Below the pieces are notes generated by a model. It did no database searches and had not been told where the DNA came from. It worked only from the letters and a program-made list of their open reading frames with translations. A program made the translations under genes and the position numbers. Of a stretch of 64,000 nucleotides of DNA, positions 24,486 to 33,203 are shown piece by piece. The DNA is from Acidobacteriota bacterium (lineage in GTDB: Bacteria > Acidobacteriota > Terriglobia > Bryobacterales > Bryobacteraceae): positions 62,001 to 126,000 of the forward strand of contig JANXRE010000136.1 in NCBI GenBank assembly GCA_025353165.1. Direction: 5' to 3'. The number at the start of each line of letters is the position of its first letter. Position 1 is the stretch's first letter.

Positions 24486-25328
24486 ATGCAGATCTCCTGC
24501 GTGCAGATGCGCTGGGCCGCGAAGCTCGAACGCAACCTCGAGGTGACGCTTCACTACATCCGGCAAGCCGCGCGCGACGGCAGCCGCGTTGTGCTTTTCC
24601 CCGAAGCGAATTTGACCGGCTACTACTTCCCGCACCTGCTCGAATTGCCCGCCGAAGCAGTGCAGCGCGCGCTCGATCAAGTGTGCGCCGCGGCGGCGGA
24701 ATCGGGCCTGTGGGTCATCGCCGGCACGATCCGCAAAACCAGCGACCGCTTTCTCAACCTGGCGCATGTGATCGCGCCTTCAGGACGGATCGCGCACGAA
24801 TACGCGAAGGTAAACCTGGCCGGCCTCGACGAGAAGCAATACTGCCGCGGCGGAAACAAGTTGTCTCTATTCGAAATCGACGGAGTGCGCTGTACGCTGG
24901 TCATCTGCCGCGACGGCCGTCACCCGGAGCTGTACCGTATTCCCGCGATGGCGGGCGCGCAGATCCTGTTTCACCCATCGTGCAGCTCCGACGAAATCGA
25001 AGCCGTAGCGTGGAAACGCATGTCGGGCCGCGCGCAGCAGCCGGTTGGTCCGAACTCCAAAATCTTCCACTGCGTGGCCAACACCGTGGGGCAATCGCCG
25101 GACGGAAAGCAGACCTCGAGCGGCGCATCGTTCATTCGCGAGCCGAACGGCATCCCGCTCGCCGAAGCCGGCTATTACCAGGAGGAGATGATCACGGCAG
25201 TGCTGGATCTTAGCCGGGCCGACCGCTCGTATCCGCTCGACAGCCTGAAGAATCCTCCCTTTCTCCGGCAATACTGGCGCGACATGATCGCGGCGGTGGA
25301 AGCCCGCAAGGACGACAAGCCGGAGTGA
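24486..25328 (+). CDS. Nitrilase-superfamily carbon-nitrogen hydrolase
   Basis: Cytoplasmic amidase-type enzyme, 280 residues. The catalytic triad is visible: Glu40 (LFPEANLTGYY), Lys108 (YAKVNLAG) and Cys141 (VICRDGRHPE). Similar proteins include N-carbamoylputrescine amidases, omega-amidases and biotinidase-like members; the substrate is not determined by context. Divergent from the histidine kinase. A GC-rich hairpin follows the stop at 25334-25351. Confidence 0.9.
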   Translation: MQISCVQMRWAAKLERNLEVTLHYIRQAARDGSRVVLFPEANLTGYYFPHLLELPAEAVQRALDQVCAAAAESGLWVIAGTIRKTSDRFLNLAHVIAPSGRIAHEYAKVNLAGLDEKQYCRGGNKLSLFEIDGVRCTLVICRDGRHPELYRIPAMAGAQILFHPSCSSDEIEAVAWKRMSGRAQQPVGPNSKIFHCVANTVGQSPDGKQTSSGASFIREPNGIPLAEAGYYQEEMITAVLDLSRADRSYPLDSLKNPPFLRQYWRDMIAAVEARKDDKPE

Positions 25329-25333
25329 GTGGG

Positions 25334-25351
25334 GCGGTCCTCCCGGACCGC
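25334..25351. terminator. GC hairpin after the amidase gene
   Basis: GCGGTCC-TCCC-GGACCGC, perfect 7-bp stem with a 4-base loop, 5 bp after the amidase stop. No T-tract, so either a weak terminator, a 3'-end stabiliser or a REP-type repeat. Confidence 0.45.
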
Positions 25352-25493
25352 TGCCGACGTCCCCGTCAGCCCTCTCGGATAGTCGCCAGGCTGGACCGGT
25401 CGGTCATTGGTCGAGGGTGGTCATGGTTCTTGCTCCTTGCTCCACACTGCCGGGTCGCACGTCGAAACGACCATTCATCATCATTGAATCAAG

Positions 25494-25720
25494 ATGTGTA
25501 CGACGCTGGATGTTGAGAATGATGTCCTGGATGCCGCAAGGGTTTTGGCTGTCGCTCGCGGCCGGGTGTCGCGGCCCGAACGCCGTTGAGCGCCCGCAAC
25601 GGTTTCCCGGTGTTCCAGGTGCCGCCGGGCACGCCGGGTTTCGGTTCGGATGAGGTTGCGGCGGCCGCCAGTAGAGAGGATCTTGACGCGGCGCGGGAAT
25701 TCCTGGAGCCGGGACGGTAA
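25494..25720 (+). pseudogene. VapB-type antitoxin relic
   Basis: The first frame reads MCTTLDVENDVLDAARVLAVARGR, the start of RHH VapB antitoxins of the 'rTTLDIDDDVLxAAxxLA' type, then stops at 25589. A second frame recovers ARNGFPVFQVPPGTPGFGS, the C-terminal toxin-binding region of the same family, and runs to TAA 25720. The link segment around residues 30-45 is shortened and frameshifted. A PIN-toxin fragment follows 2 bp later. Confidence 0.7.
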
Positions 25721-25722
25721 CA

Positions 25723-25962
25723 GTGTCCGTTTCCCTGCTCGATGTCAATGTCCTGCTCGCTTTGGCGTGGCCGACACATGTCCACCATCTGGCGGCGCAC
25801 CGGTGGTATGCGGAGAATTACGAGGCGGGGTGGGCAACTTGTCCGCTGACGCAGTTGGGGGGTGTGCGTCTGGCGCTGCAGCCGGCGGTAGTGAAGATCC
25901 CGATTCTCTTCGGCGACGTGATGGAGGCGCTGGCCCAAATGACGGCCAACGGCGTCGATTAG
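25723..25962 (+). pseudogene. VapC (PIN-domain) toxin relic
   Basis: GTG 25723 begins SVSLLDVNVLLALAWPTHVHH, with the first catalytic Asp of PIN RNases (LLDVNVLLAL), and continues AAHRWYAENYEAGWATCPLTQ. After about residue 45 the family pattern is only partly kept and TAG at 25960-25962 ends the frame at 79 residues, against about 135 normally. The later Asp residues of the active site are missing. Its 3' end runs into an oppositely oriented hicA relic, so it was cut by a rearrangement. Confidence 0.72.
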
Positions 25963-26176
25963 CGCCACAAACTGCTTGATGTAGACCGGCTTAATTGGGT
26001 GGTTCGCCGGCACCGATACTATTTGCGCACACCGGGAGCGCTGAGAATCACGTGACTGCCGCCACGACCGGGCGTGCGCCACTCAACCAAATACGCTGCC
26101 GCTACGCATTGCAGGTCTTCGATGCGCCAGCCGATTTGATGCTTGCGATCTTCTGCAGCAATCTACCGGCAGCCAT
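25925..26176 (-). pseudogene. HicA/YcfA-like toxin relic
   Basis: Three minus-strand frames combine to a HicA-like chain: ATG 26176 gives [11 protein letters not shown]; a second frame gives [20 protein letters not shown] followed by [17 protein letters not shown], including the catalytic-His block GGSHVI; a third gives VSVPANHPIKPVYIKQFVAL, the typical C-terminal block. Two frameshifts inactivate it. A perfect palindrome sits just upstream at 26182-26205. No HicB partner is seen; the 3' end abuts the vapC relic tail to tail. Confidence 0.72.
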
Positions 26177-26181
26177 GCCGA

Positions 26182-26205
26182 AATGATACCGTATCCGGTA
26201 TCATT
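26182..26205. promoter_or_regulatory. 24-bp perfect palindrome, probable relic TA operator
   Basis: Arms AATGATACCG and CGGTATCATT are perfectly complementary over 10 bp with a TATC centre. It ends 6 bp before the start of the hicA relic, where a TA operator would lie. It is fully conserved although the toxin is broken. Confidence 0.55.
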
Positions 26206-26221
26206 GACGGTTCAGTGCCGC

Positions 26222-26362
26222 CCAAACCTGAACCTGTTGAGGGCTGAAGTGGGCGAGAAGGCCGTCGAGGCTATCCGCAAATGGAGATTCGACCCGGGGA
26301 TGAAAGACGGCGTGCCTGTAAACGTTTCCACCCAAATCGAAGTGAACTTCCGGCTGCTGTAG
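26222..26362 (+). pseudogene. TonB C-terminal-domain scrap
   Basis: From about 26246 the plus strand encodes [20 protein letters not shown] followed by [18 protein letters not shown] and TAG 26360-26362. This is the C-terminal energy-transducer domain of TonB-family proteins (xxxAxxAVxKWRFxPAxxDGxPVxVxxxVxVxF). No start codon, membrane anchor or proline-rich linker remains. It ends directly against the stop of the convergent aminotransferase. Confidence 0.75.
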
Positions 26363-27544
26363 CTACCGCGCCTGTAGGAACATCGCCAGCCGCGCCATCG
26401 CCTGGTCCAGAATCTCCCGCTCGGCCGCGTAGCAGATCCGCACCGAGCCTTCGCCGCCGGCCCCGAACGCCACGCCGGGTGCCAGCCCCACCTGCGTCTC
26501 CATTAGCAGCCGCTTGCAGAAATCGAACGAGTCCGTGAGCCCCTCGATCTTCGGGAACAGGTAGAACGCGCCCGCCGGTTTGGGCACCGTGACCCCGGGC
26601 ATCTTCGCCAGCGCCGCCAGGCACAGATCGCGATTCTCGCGCAGCCGCGTGAGCATCTCCCGCACCACCGTCTCTCCCCACAACAGCGCAGTTTCCCCCG
26701 CCCGTTGAGCGAAACTCGGCGCGTGCGACACGATGAACTCGTTCAGCACCGTCGCGCGCGCCGCCAGATCCTTCCTCGCCACCAGCCAGCCCAACCGCCA
26801 CCCCGTCATGCACCACGCTTTCGAAAACGATTGCACCACCACCACGGCGTCCTCGCGCGTAGCCTTGCGCAGAATCGACGGCGCGAACACCTGCGTCCTG
26901 GGCGGACCATCCGGGTAATACAGGCGGTCGTAAACCTCGTCCGCCATCAGCCAGAGGCCATGCCGCCTTGTTAACTCAAGCAACCGCTCCTGATCCTTCT
27001 CCGTCGCGACCCACCCCAGCGGGTTTGACGGCGAGGTGTACAGCAGCATCTTCGTGCGCGGAGATATCGCCGCCTCGATCGCATCGAAGTCGATCTCGTA
27101 ATTCGTTCCTCGCAGCGGATGGGGGATCTCCCGGACGACGGCATTGGCCATCTGCACGTTCGCCGGGCCGTTCGGCCAAGCAGGCGTCAGCACGATGGCT
27201 TCGTCGCCGGGGTCGAGCATGCACCGCATGGCGACATTCAGCGCTTGCACTCCTGACGCAGTGACGACGATCTCCGATTCCGCGTCGAGCCGCACGTCCT
27301 GCAGTTCTTCGTAGTAGCGGGCCAGCGCCTGGCGCGTCGAGCGCAGCCCCGCGTTCTCCGTATAGAACGTGAACCCGTCGGCCATCGCCTTCTGGGCCGC
27401 CCGCTTGATGTACTCGGGGGTCGACAGGTTGGATTCGCCGAAATAGAGCTTATAAACGCCATCCATCGTCATCGCGATTTCGGCAAGTTCGCGAATCCGG
27501 GAATGCGCGACATTTTGCGCGGAGGCTGCAACCGAGGCTGGCAT
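26363..27544 (-). CDS. Class I/II PLP-dependent aminotransferase (AspC-like)
   Basis: 393 residues. PLP-binding landmarks are YTENAGLRSTRQALA near the N-terminus, SPSNPLGWV (Asn that stacks with the cofactor), LMADEVYDRLYY (Asp) and the Schiff-base Lys in QSFSKAWCMTGWRLGW; GSVRICYAA carries the carboxylate-binding Arg. Family 1-gamma aspartate/aromatic aminotransferases are the nearest type; substrate is uncertain. Start ATG 27544. Not clearly in an operon: the O-methyltransferase on the same strand is 37 bp upstream and may be co-transcribed. Confidence 0.93.
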   Translation of the reverse strand: MPASVAASAQNVAHSRIRELAEIAMTMDGVYKLYFGESNLSTPEYIKRAAQKAMADGFTFYTENAGLRSTRQALARYYEELQDVRLDAESEIVVTASGVQALNVAMRCMLDPGDEAIVLTPAWPNGPANVQMANAVVREIPHPLRGTNYEIDFDAIEAAISPRTKMLLYTSPSNPLGWVATEKDQERLLELTRRHGLWLMADEVYDRLYYPDGPPRTQVFAPSILRKATREDAVVVVQSFSKAWCMTGWRLGWLVARKDLAARATVLNEFIVSHAPSFAQRAGETALLWGETVVREMLTRLRENRDLCLAALAKMPGVTVPKPAGAFYLFPKIEGLTDSFDFCKRLLMETQVGLAPGVAFGAGGEGSVRICYAAEREILDQAMARLAMFLQAR

Positions 27545-27581
27545 AGTGCGAAAAAACCAGTGTAGAACACGCCGCCCCGGT

Positions 27582-28244
27582 TCAAAGCTTCTTGAGCGTG
27601 ATTCCCAATCCGCCGCCCTGCATGTAGAAGACGGTCTCCAGCGTCGGGTTGCTGGTAACGGCCTTCACGTAATCCGCGACCATATCGATGTTGTGGGCCA
27701 GGATCAGCCCGCCTGGTCTTACCAGTGGCAGCACTGCCTGCAGGTATTCGACGTAGCCTCCCTTCTCGGCGTCGATGAAGACCACGTCAACGGGTGCGGT
27801 GACCTGCCGGACGTTCCGGTGCGCATCTCCTTCCACCACCTTGACCAGACCGGAAACGCCGCCCGCTTCGAAATGTTTCCGTGCCTGACCCGCCCGGCCT
27901 GCGTCCAGTTCGAAGGTGGTCAATCTCCCGTTGCTTCTCCGCAACGCCAGCGAGAACCACAGGCCCGAGTATCCCGTCGATGTTCCGAATTCGATTACCT
28001 GCCTGGCGTTCGCCGTCTCCGCAAGGACGCGCAGCATCCGACCGTCGACGACCGGGACTTCGAGGTAAACCTCGCCGCTTCTTCGCGCTCGGTCTATCAC
28101 CGCGAGGATTCGCTTCTCTCCATCGGAGCTGGCTAAGGGCAGCGTTGTGGCAGTTTCCGGCAGCGGCAAGGAGCGGGTTTGTCCGGAAGCCGGGATTGCG
28201 GCTCCCGCGGCAGCCAGCGATCCGCAGAACATTCGTCTCTTCAT
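27582..28244 (-). CDS. Exported SAM-dependent O-methyltransferase (family 3)
   Basis: 220 residues. Residues about 65-220 are a catechol-type class I methyltransferase: ARQVIEFGTSTGYSGLWFS (SAM motif I), VDVVFIDAEKGGYVEYL (metal Asp) and GGLILAHNIDM (where canonical proteins have DN, here HN). The N-terminus MKRRMFCGSLAAAGAAIPAS resembles a Tat leader, with Arg-Arg and a small hydrophobic stretch. An exported SAM enzyme would lack cofactor, so either the leader is uncleaved or degenerate, or the protein is a binding paralog. Divergent from the phosphatase gene. Confidence 0.83.
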   Translation of the reverse strand: MKRRMFCGSLAAAGAAIPASGQTRSLPLPETATTLPLASSDGEKRILAVIDRARRSGEVYLEVPVVDGRMLRVLAETANARQVIEFGTSTGYSGLWFSLALRRSNGRLTTFELDAGRAGQARKHFEAGGVSGLVKVVEGDAHRNVRQVTAPVDVVFIDAEKGGYVEYLQAVLPLVRPGGLILAHNIDMVADYVKAVTSNPTLETVFYMQGGGLGITLKKL

Positions 28245-28329
28245 CGTGGATCCCCTCGTCCGCCCATTTTATAGTTGCGCCGGGAGCGGAAGCCAATCTG
28301 ACGCGATAATCGAAAGGGACGGAGTGAAA

Positions 28330-29757
28330 ATGAGGGCTTTACGTAGGTATTCACATTTCGGCCTGGGCCTGTCGCTCGCAATCGGTGTGACCCTGGCCAT
28401 TCTTCTCTTTGTCGAGTGCGTGCGAACATACTACTACGTCGATACTGTGCTGGTTCCGCAGGAAGCGGAACGCGAGGCTGAACGGCAGGCGGGAGCGCTG
28501 ATGAGCAGCGTGCGAGTGGCGGGAGTAACAGACCCGCACGCTCTCGGTCCGGTGATGGAGCGGGCAATAGAGGCTGGCTCACGCAGTGCGATCTGGATGC
28601 GGCTCTTGGACCAGGACAGTGCGGTTCTGGCGGAGGCGGGAGCGCCTGTGGGCCAGGCAAAGGTTCCGCCAAAATGGTGGGAGCGTGTGGAAAAGCACGA
28701 AAGCCTCGGGCGTGTGCTCGACACGCCTGGCGGTAAGGCTTATGGCGCGCTGCTGCCGTTTCGCATGCCGAGGCCCTCGCGCCCCGCCCCGCCGAAAGCG
28801 CAGGCCGGTTCGCCCGATGTTCGCGAACGCCCGCCGCAGGGTATCCGGCGATCGCCGGTTTATGTGCTCGATCTGGCCATCCGCATCGATGCCGTAACTG
28901 GGGCTTTTAGCGGACTGCGCCAGAACCTTGTTTTCGGGGTTTTCGCTTCTCTGGCATTGCTGGCGTCGATGGCCGTCATCGGATTGCGTGCGCCGAACTA
29001 CCTCCGTGGGAAGTACCTGGAGCGCGAACTTCAACTGGCCAGGCGCGTACAAAACGACCTGCAGCCGAAGGCGGTGTCCGTATCGCCGCACATTGACTTT
29101 GCGGCCACGGCCGCTGCGGCCGATCACGTGGGCGGCGACTTTTACGACATCTTCGAAACCGACTCCGGCAGGATCGCAATTGTGCTGGGCGATGTGTCGG
29201 GAAAAGGCGTATCGGCCGCGTTGTTGGTGAGCGTAGTGCAGGGTGCTATCCGCTCCTCGAGCGCAGTGCAGCATGAAACCGCCTGTGAACGGATGAACCG
29301 CATGCTGTGCGAGCGAACGGCCGCGGAACGCTTCGTCACTCTATTCTGGGGCGTGTTCGATCCGCTGACCGCGACGCTCAGATACGTCAATGCGGGACAT
29401 GCCGCTCCCCTACTGCTGCGCGCTGAGGGTGGAAGCGAGAGACTCGGTGAAGGCGGACCTGTCCTCGGACTGCTGCCGGCAGCTAAATACTCGGCGGGCG
29501 CTGTCCAGGTTGAAACCGGCGACTTGCTGATCGTTTACTCCGACGGGATCAACGAGGCTGCCAACGAAAAGCAACAGGAATTCGGCGAGGAGCGTGTCAC
29601 GGAGATCGTTTCGGCATCATCCCGGCGCCTTCCGCGCGAAATATGCGACGAGATCATGACGCAAGTCTCTTCCTTCGCACGGGCCGGCACGTCCCCGGAC
29701 GATCGCACCCTAATGGTTGTCAGGTTCCTTCGGTCCCGGGCGGCAATGACGGCATGA
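28330..29757 (+). CDS. Membrane-anchored SpoIIE-type PP2C phosphatase
   Basis: 475 residues. A membrane helix (about 12-30), a periplasmic sensor region of about 160 residues rich in Pro/Arg at its end, a second helix (LVFGVFASLALLASMAVIGL), then a short linker and a PP2C/SpoIIE domain. Metal-binding motifs are VGGDFYDIFE, LGDVSGKGVSAALL, YSDGINEA and SPDDRTLMVV. It resembles RsbU/RsbP-like phosphatases that dephosphorylate anti-anti-sigma factors in partner-switching. ATG 28330 is preferred to GTG 28324 because GGAG lies at the right distance. No STAS or HATPase partner is adjacent. Confidence 0.93.
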   Translation: MRALRRYSHFGLGLSLAIGVTLAILLFVECVRTYYYVDTVLVPQEAEREAERQAGALMSSVRVAGVTDPHALGPVMERAIEAGSRSAIWMRLLDQDSAVLAEAGAPVGQAKVPPKWWERVEKHESLGRVLDTPGGKAYGALLPFRMPRPSRPAPPKAQAGSPDVRERPPQGIRRSPVYVLDLAIRIDAVTGAFSGLRQNLVFGVFASLALLASMAVIGLRAPNYLRGKYLERELQLARRVQNDLQPKAVSVSPHIDFAATAAAADHVGGDFYDIFETDSGRIAIVLGDVSGKGVSAALLVSVVQGAIRSSSAVQHETACERMNRMLCERTAAERFVTLFWGVFDPLTATLRYVNAGHAAPLLLRAEGGSERLGEGGPVLGLLPAAKYSAGAVQVETGDLLIVYSDGINEAANEKQQEFGEERVTEIVSASSRRLPREICDEIMTQVSSFARAGTSPDDRTLMVVRFLRSRAAMTA

Positions 29758-29836
29758 CCAGGTCCGCTGCGCGCCGCGCACGCAAAGGGGAGCCACAGCA
29801 ACAGTTCGGTCTTCGGCTGACATTTCTCTTTGCTAT

Positions 29837-29866
29837 TATCGGATTTAGACGTACTTATATCCGATA
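29837..29866. promoter_or_regulatory. Inverted repeat upstream of adk
   Basis: TATCGGAT and ATCCGATA, perfect 8-bp arms 14 bp apart, lying 19-48 bp before the adk ATG in an AT-rich stretch. Likely overlaps the promoter; candidate operator. Confidence 0.5.
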
Positions 29867-29884
29867 TATAGCAAGAGGGTCAAA

Positions 29885-30541
29885 ATGGTCATTCTAATGT
29901 TCGGTCCCCCAGGCTGCGGCAAGGGTACACAAGCCCGACTGATCGTCGATACCCTGCACATTCCCGCGATCTCCACCGGAGACCAACTGCGCGCCGAGAT
30001 GGCGGCCGGATCGCCCCTCGGGAAGCAGGCCCAGGAGGTGATGGCCTCCGGCGCCCTGGTAAGCGACAACCTCGTCAACCAGATGCTGGTGAACCGTATC
30101 GGACAGCCCGACTGCCGGAACGGCTTTCTTCTGGATGGCTATCCGCGCACGCTGGAGCAAGCCGTATTCGTTGACAAGCTATTCAAGCGAAGGGCGATTA
30201 CGCCGGTACTGGCCTTCCACCTCGACGTCGACGATGAAATCCTGGTGGAGCGCGTCTGCGCCCGCCGCTCGTGCCCGCAATGCGGCCGGATCTACAACCT
30301 CGTCTTCCAGAAGCCGAAAACCGAAACGCTATGCGACGACTGCGGGTGTGAACTGAGCCGCCGCAAGGACGATTGTTGTACCGTTGCGAGGGCCCGGCTG
30401 GAGGCCTATCGCATCCAGACCGGCCCGGCGGTCGACTACTTCCGGAATGAGCGCTTTCACCCGCTCGACGGCGCGAAGGCCCCGAAAGAGATCTTCGCCG
30501 AACTCGAAAAATCACTCGAAGCCGAACTCGCGCTCGCCTAA
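29885..30541 (+). CDS. adk: Adenylate kinase, zinc-LID type
   Basis: Catalyses ATP + AMP to 2 ADP in the cytoplasm. 218 residues: P-loop MFGPPGCGKGTQA, AMP site ISTGDQLRAEMAAGSPLG, GFLLDGYPRTLEQA, and a LID with two Cys pairs (RRSCPQCGRIYN and LCDDCG) that form a structural Zn site as in Gram-positive-type enzymes. Stop overlaps the convergent GADEF/EAL gene by 4 bp. Not in the usual secY-adk ribosomal context. An AT-rich promoter region with an inverted repeat precedes it. Confidence 0.95.
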   Translation: MVILMFGPPGCGKGTQARLIVDTLHIPAISTGDQLRAEMAAGSPLGKQAQEVMASGALVSDNLVNQMLVNRIGQPDCRNGFLLDGYPRTLEQAVFVDKLFKRRAITPVLAFHLDVDDEILVERVCARRSCPQCGRIYNLVFQKPKTETLCDDCGCELSRRKDDCCTVARARLEAYRIQTGPAVDYFRNERFHPLDGAKAPKEIFAELEKSLEAELALA

Positions 30542-32175
30542 GGTCTACCGAACAACTTCTCCACCTCGGCCGCCGGCAGCGATCCGCCAAAATAGTGACC
30601 CTGCGCTTTGTCGCATCCCACCAGACGCAGGATGCCGAGCTGTTCCTTCGTTTCGACGCCCTCCGCCGTGACCGTCATGCCGATGCTGTGCGCCATCGTT
30701 ACGATGGCCTGCACCAACGGAACGGATGTGCCATTCGCGTCCAGATCGGAAAGGAACGACTGGTCGATTTTAAGCGCGTTCACCGGCAGCCGCCTCAAGT
30801 AGCTGAGCGACGAATATCCAGTTCCGAAATCGTCGATGGCGAGACTGACGCCCAACTCGCGCAACCGCGAGAACGACTGGGCGGTGTCGCCGACGTCCAG
30901 CAGGATGGTGCTCTCCGTCACCTCGAGTTCCAGAAGGCTCCCTGGCAGGCCGGTTTCCCGGAGAACGGCCGCTACCGATTCCACAAAATCGATGCGCGCA
31001 AACTCCAGCCCCGATACGTTCACGGCAATGCGGATGGGGCGCCCCTCGCCCATCCACCGAGCCCCCTGCTCGCACGCTTTCCGCAGCACCCACGGTCCGA
31101 TCGTCACGATCATGCCGGTCTCTTCGGCTATGTTGATAAACTGCGCGGCAGGAAGCCTGCCCAGGCGCGGGCTGTTCCAGGTCAGCAGAACCTCCAGGCT
31201 GTCCAGCTCGCCGCTGACGCGAAGAATCGGCTGATACAGCAGTTCGAGTTCGCCGCTGGTCAGCGCCCGCCGGAGCTGGTTCTCCAGCTCAAACCGGTTG
31301 AGCGCGTGGGCGATCAGTTCCGAGGAAAAAATGCGGTAATCGTTCCGGCCCTGCTTCTTGGCGCGATACATGGCCGCGTCGGCCGCCTGCAGGAGCGACT
31401 TTTCATCCCGCCCGTGATCCGGGTACAGACTGACGCCGATGCTCGCGGTGATAAAGAGCTCATAGCCGAACAGCAGATAAGGCTGCCGCAGCGTCTCGAT
31501 CAACCCGCCGGCGATTCCCGCAGCTTTCTCCGGCGTTGAGATGTCGCGGACAATGATGACGAACTCATCGGCCCCCAGCCGCACCGCCCGGTCCCCCGGC
31601 GCCAGCGAATTCTGCAGGCGGGCGCCCACGGCCACCAGAATCTCGTCGCCCACCGCGTGGCCCAGCGTGTCGTTGACCGGCTTGATGCGGTCCAGGTCGA
31701 TGAACACCAGCGCCATTCGCCCGCCGGTCTGGTTCGCTTTTGCGATGGCGCTTTCAATCCACTTGCCGAGGCGCGCGCGGTTCGGAAGCCGTGTGAGCGG
31801 ATCGTGCCACGCCTGCCATTTCAGCTTGTTCGAAAGTCGTTTCTGTTCTCGCCGGGAGCGAATTTCGAGCACTCCGTGGGCGAGACCGCGCCCCATCATT
31901 TCCGCGACTTCGGAATCCATCTCGGAGGCCGGCGCCCCGCCGAACGCGATGGTCCCCATAGCGTGCCCGTTTAAAGCGACTGCCGCCCGGAGAGAAGGTT
32001 CGAAGCCCGCATCGCCGTGGAGCAGAGCGCCGTCCAGCCCGAACGCGGCGCCAAATGGCATCGCGAACGCATGCTTGCCGCCGGCCAGATAGGCGAAGTA
32101 AAGATCGCCCTCGGATTCGTACACCGAAGTGCTGAGACGATGCAATTCCCGCAACTGCCGGGCCAGGGTGCTCAA
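30538..32175 (-). CDS. GAF-GADEF-EAL cyclic-di-GMP protein
   Basis: 545 residues. The N-terminal about 115 residues look GAF-like ([20 protein letters not shown]). The diguanylate-cyclase domain has a changed signature RLGADEF (GADEF instead of GGDEF). The EAL domain keeps EVLLTW (E-x-L), the NVS segment, [15 protein letters not shown] and GVET. This argues for phosphodiesterase activity with the GADEF half weakly active or regulatory. TTG 32175 overlaps the stop of glpX (TTGA); extending the frame further would only translate glpX antisense-frame sequence, so it is rejected. Confidence 0.9.
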   Translation of the reverse strand: MSTLARQLRELHRLSTSVYESEGDLYFAYLAGGKHAFAMPFGAAFGLDGALLHGDAGFEPSLRAAVALNGHAMGTIAFGGAPASEMDSEVAEMMGRGLAHGVLEIRSRREQKRLSNKLKWQAWHDPLTRLPNRARLGKWIESAIAKANQTGGRMALVFIDLDRIKPVNDTLGHAVGDEILVAVGARLQNSLAPGDRAVRLGADEFVIIVRDISTPEKAAGIAGGLIETLRQPYLLFGYELFITASIGVSLYPDHGRDEKSLLQAADAAMYRAKKQGRNDYRIFSSELIAHALNRFELENQLRRALTSGELELLYQPILRVSGELDSLEVLLTWNSPRLGRLPAAQFINIAEETGMIVTIGPWVLRKACEQGARWMGEGRPIRIAVNVSGLEFARIDFVESVAAVLRETGLPGSLLELEVTESTILLDVGDTAQSFSRLRELGVSLAIDDFGTGYSSLSYLRRLPVNALKIDQSFLSDLDANGTSVPLVQAIVTMAHSIGMTVTAEGVETKEQLGILRLVGCDKAQGHYFGGSLPAAEVEKLFGRP

Positions 32176-33161
32176 TACAGCCGGACCCCCCGCCCGCCCG
32201 GCGCTTTGCTCATGTGCACCGTATCGACGAAACGGACCTTTCTCGATGCCGAGGTCAGCACCAGAGAGTGCGTTCGCGCGCCCTCGCCCCAGAACCGGAC
32301 CCCGTGCAGCAGCGCGCCGTCGGTAACGCCGCAAGCCGCGAAGATAACCTGCTGGCCCGGAGCGAGGTCGTTCACCGTGTAGATCTTCTTCGGGTCCCGA
32401 ATCCCCATGCTCGCGACGCGCTCGTGAAGTTCGGGCGTGTTGACGACGAGTCTCCCGACCATCTCGCCGTGCAGGCATTTCAGCGCCGCCGCCGTGATCA
32501 CACCCTCCGGCGCGCCGCCGGTCCCCATCACCGCGTGTACTCCCGCGCCGCGGACCGCGGCTGCGATGCCCGCCGAAAGATCGCCGTCGCCAATCAGGCG
32601 GATGCGCGCTCCGGCGGTTCGAATCTGCTGGATTAGCTCCTGATGGCGGGGCCGGTCCAGCACCATGATCACCAGGTCCTTAACCTGGCGGTCCAGGCAG
32701 TGGGCGATGGCCTTGAGGTTGTACTTGACCGGAGCATCCAGGTCCAACGCGTCCTTGCAGGCCGGCCCGGCGATGATCTTCTCCATGTAGCAATCCGGCG
32801 CGTGCAGCAGGCCGCCCGGCTCGGAAGCCGCCAGCACGGCGATGGAATTAGCGGCGCCGGTCGCGCAAAGATTCGTGCCTTCGAGCGGGTCGACCGCGAT
32901 GTCGACGGCGGGGTATTCGAAGCCCGGTTGCGCCGGCGCGCCGACAACCTCGCCGATATACAGCATCGGCGCTTGGTCCCGCTCGCCTTCGCCGATCACG
33001 ATGGTGCCGCGAATCGGAATCTGTTCGAACGCCGCGCGCATGGCCTGCACCGCCGCGCGATCCGCGGATTCGCCGTCGCCCTGCCCCATGGTGCGCGCCG
33101 ACTCGAGCGCCGCCGATTCCACCACCCTTACGAATTCAAATGCGAGCGATTCTTCCACCAT
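32172..33161 (-). CDS. glpX: Fructose-1,6-bisphosphatase class II
   Basis: Gluconeogenic hydrolysis of fructose-1,6-bisphosphate, Mn/Mg dependent. 329 residues with family signatures [67 protein letters not shown] and the C-terminal [11 protein letters not shown] 33161 chosen ([13 protein letters not shown]); TTG 33173 is an alternative. Translationally coupled to the downstream c-di-GMP gene by a 4-bp overlap, an unusual pairing of central carbon metabolism with signalling. Confidence 0.96.
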   Translation of the reverse strand: MVEESLAFEFVRVVESAALESARTMGQGDGESADRAAVQAMRAAFEQIPIRGTIVIGEGERDQAPMLYIGEVVGAPAQPGFEYPAVDIAVDPLEGTNLCATGAANSIAVLAASEPGGLLHAPDCYMEKIIAGPACKDALDLDAPVKYNLKAIAHCLDRQVKDLVIMVLDRPRHQELIQQIRTAGARIRLIGDGDLSAGIAAAVRGAGVHAVMGTGGAPEGVITAAALKCLHGEMVGRLVVNTPELHERVASMGIRDPKKIYTVNDLAPGQQVIFAACGVTDGALLHGVRFWGEGARTHSLVLTSASRKVRFVDTVHMSKAPGGRGVRLY

Positions 33162-33203
33162 ACTTTTATCCAAGTGTACTGCCTCTGTTAGAGTGGGTTT
33201 GAA

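Noticed and set aside
24444-24767. N-terminal extension of the histidine kinase
   Set aside because: It would overlap the divergent amidase gene, with codon-antisense composition.
21826-25328. Sigma-54 promoter for the NtrC-type regulator
   Set aside because: No convincing -24/-12 GG-N10-GC element found near the genes of the two-component pair or its neighbours.
32176-32478. N-terminal extension of the GADEF/EAL protein
   Set aside because: It lies inside glpX in another frame, is Arg/Gly-rich and has no domain; TTG 32175 is a better start.
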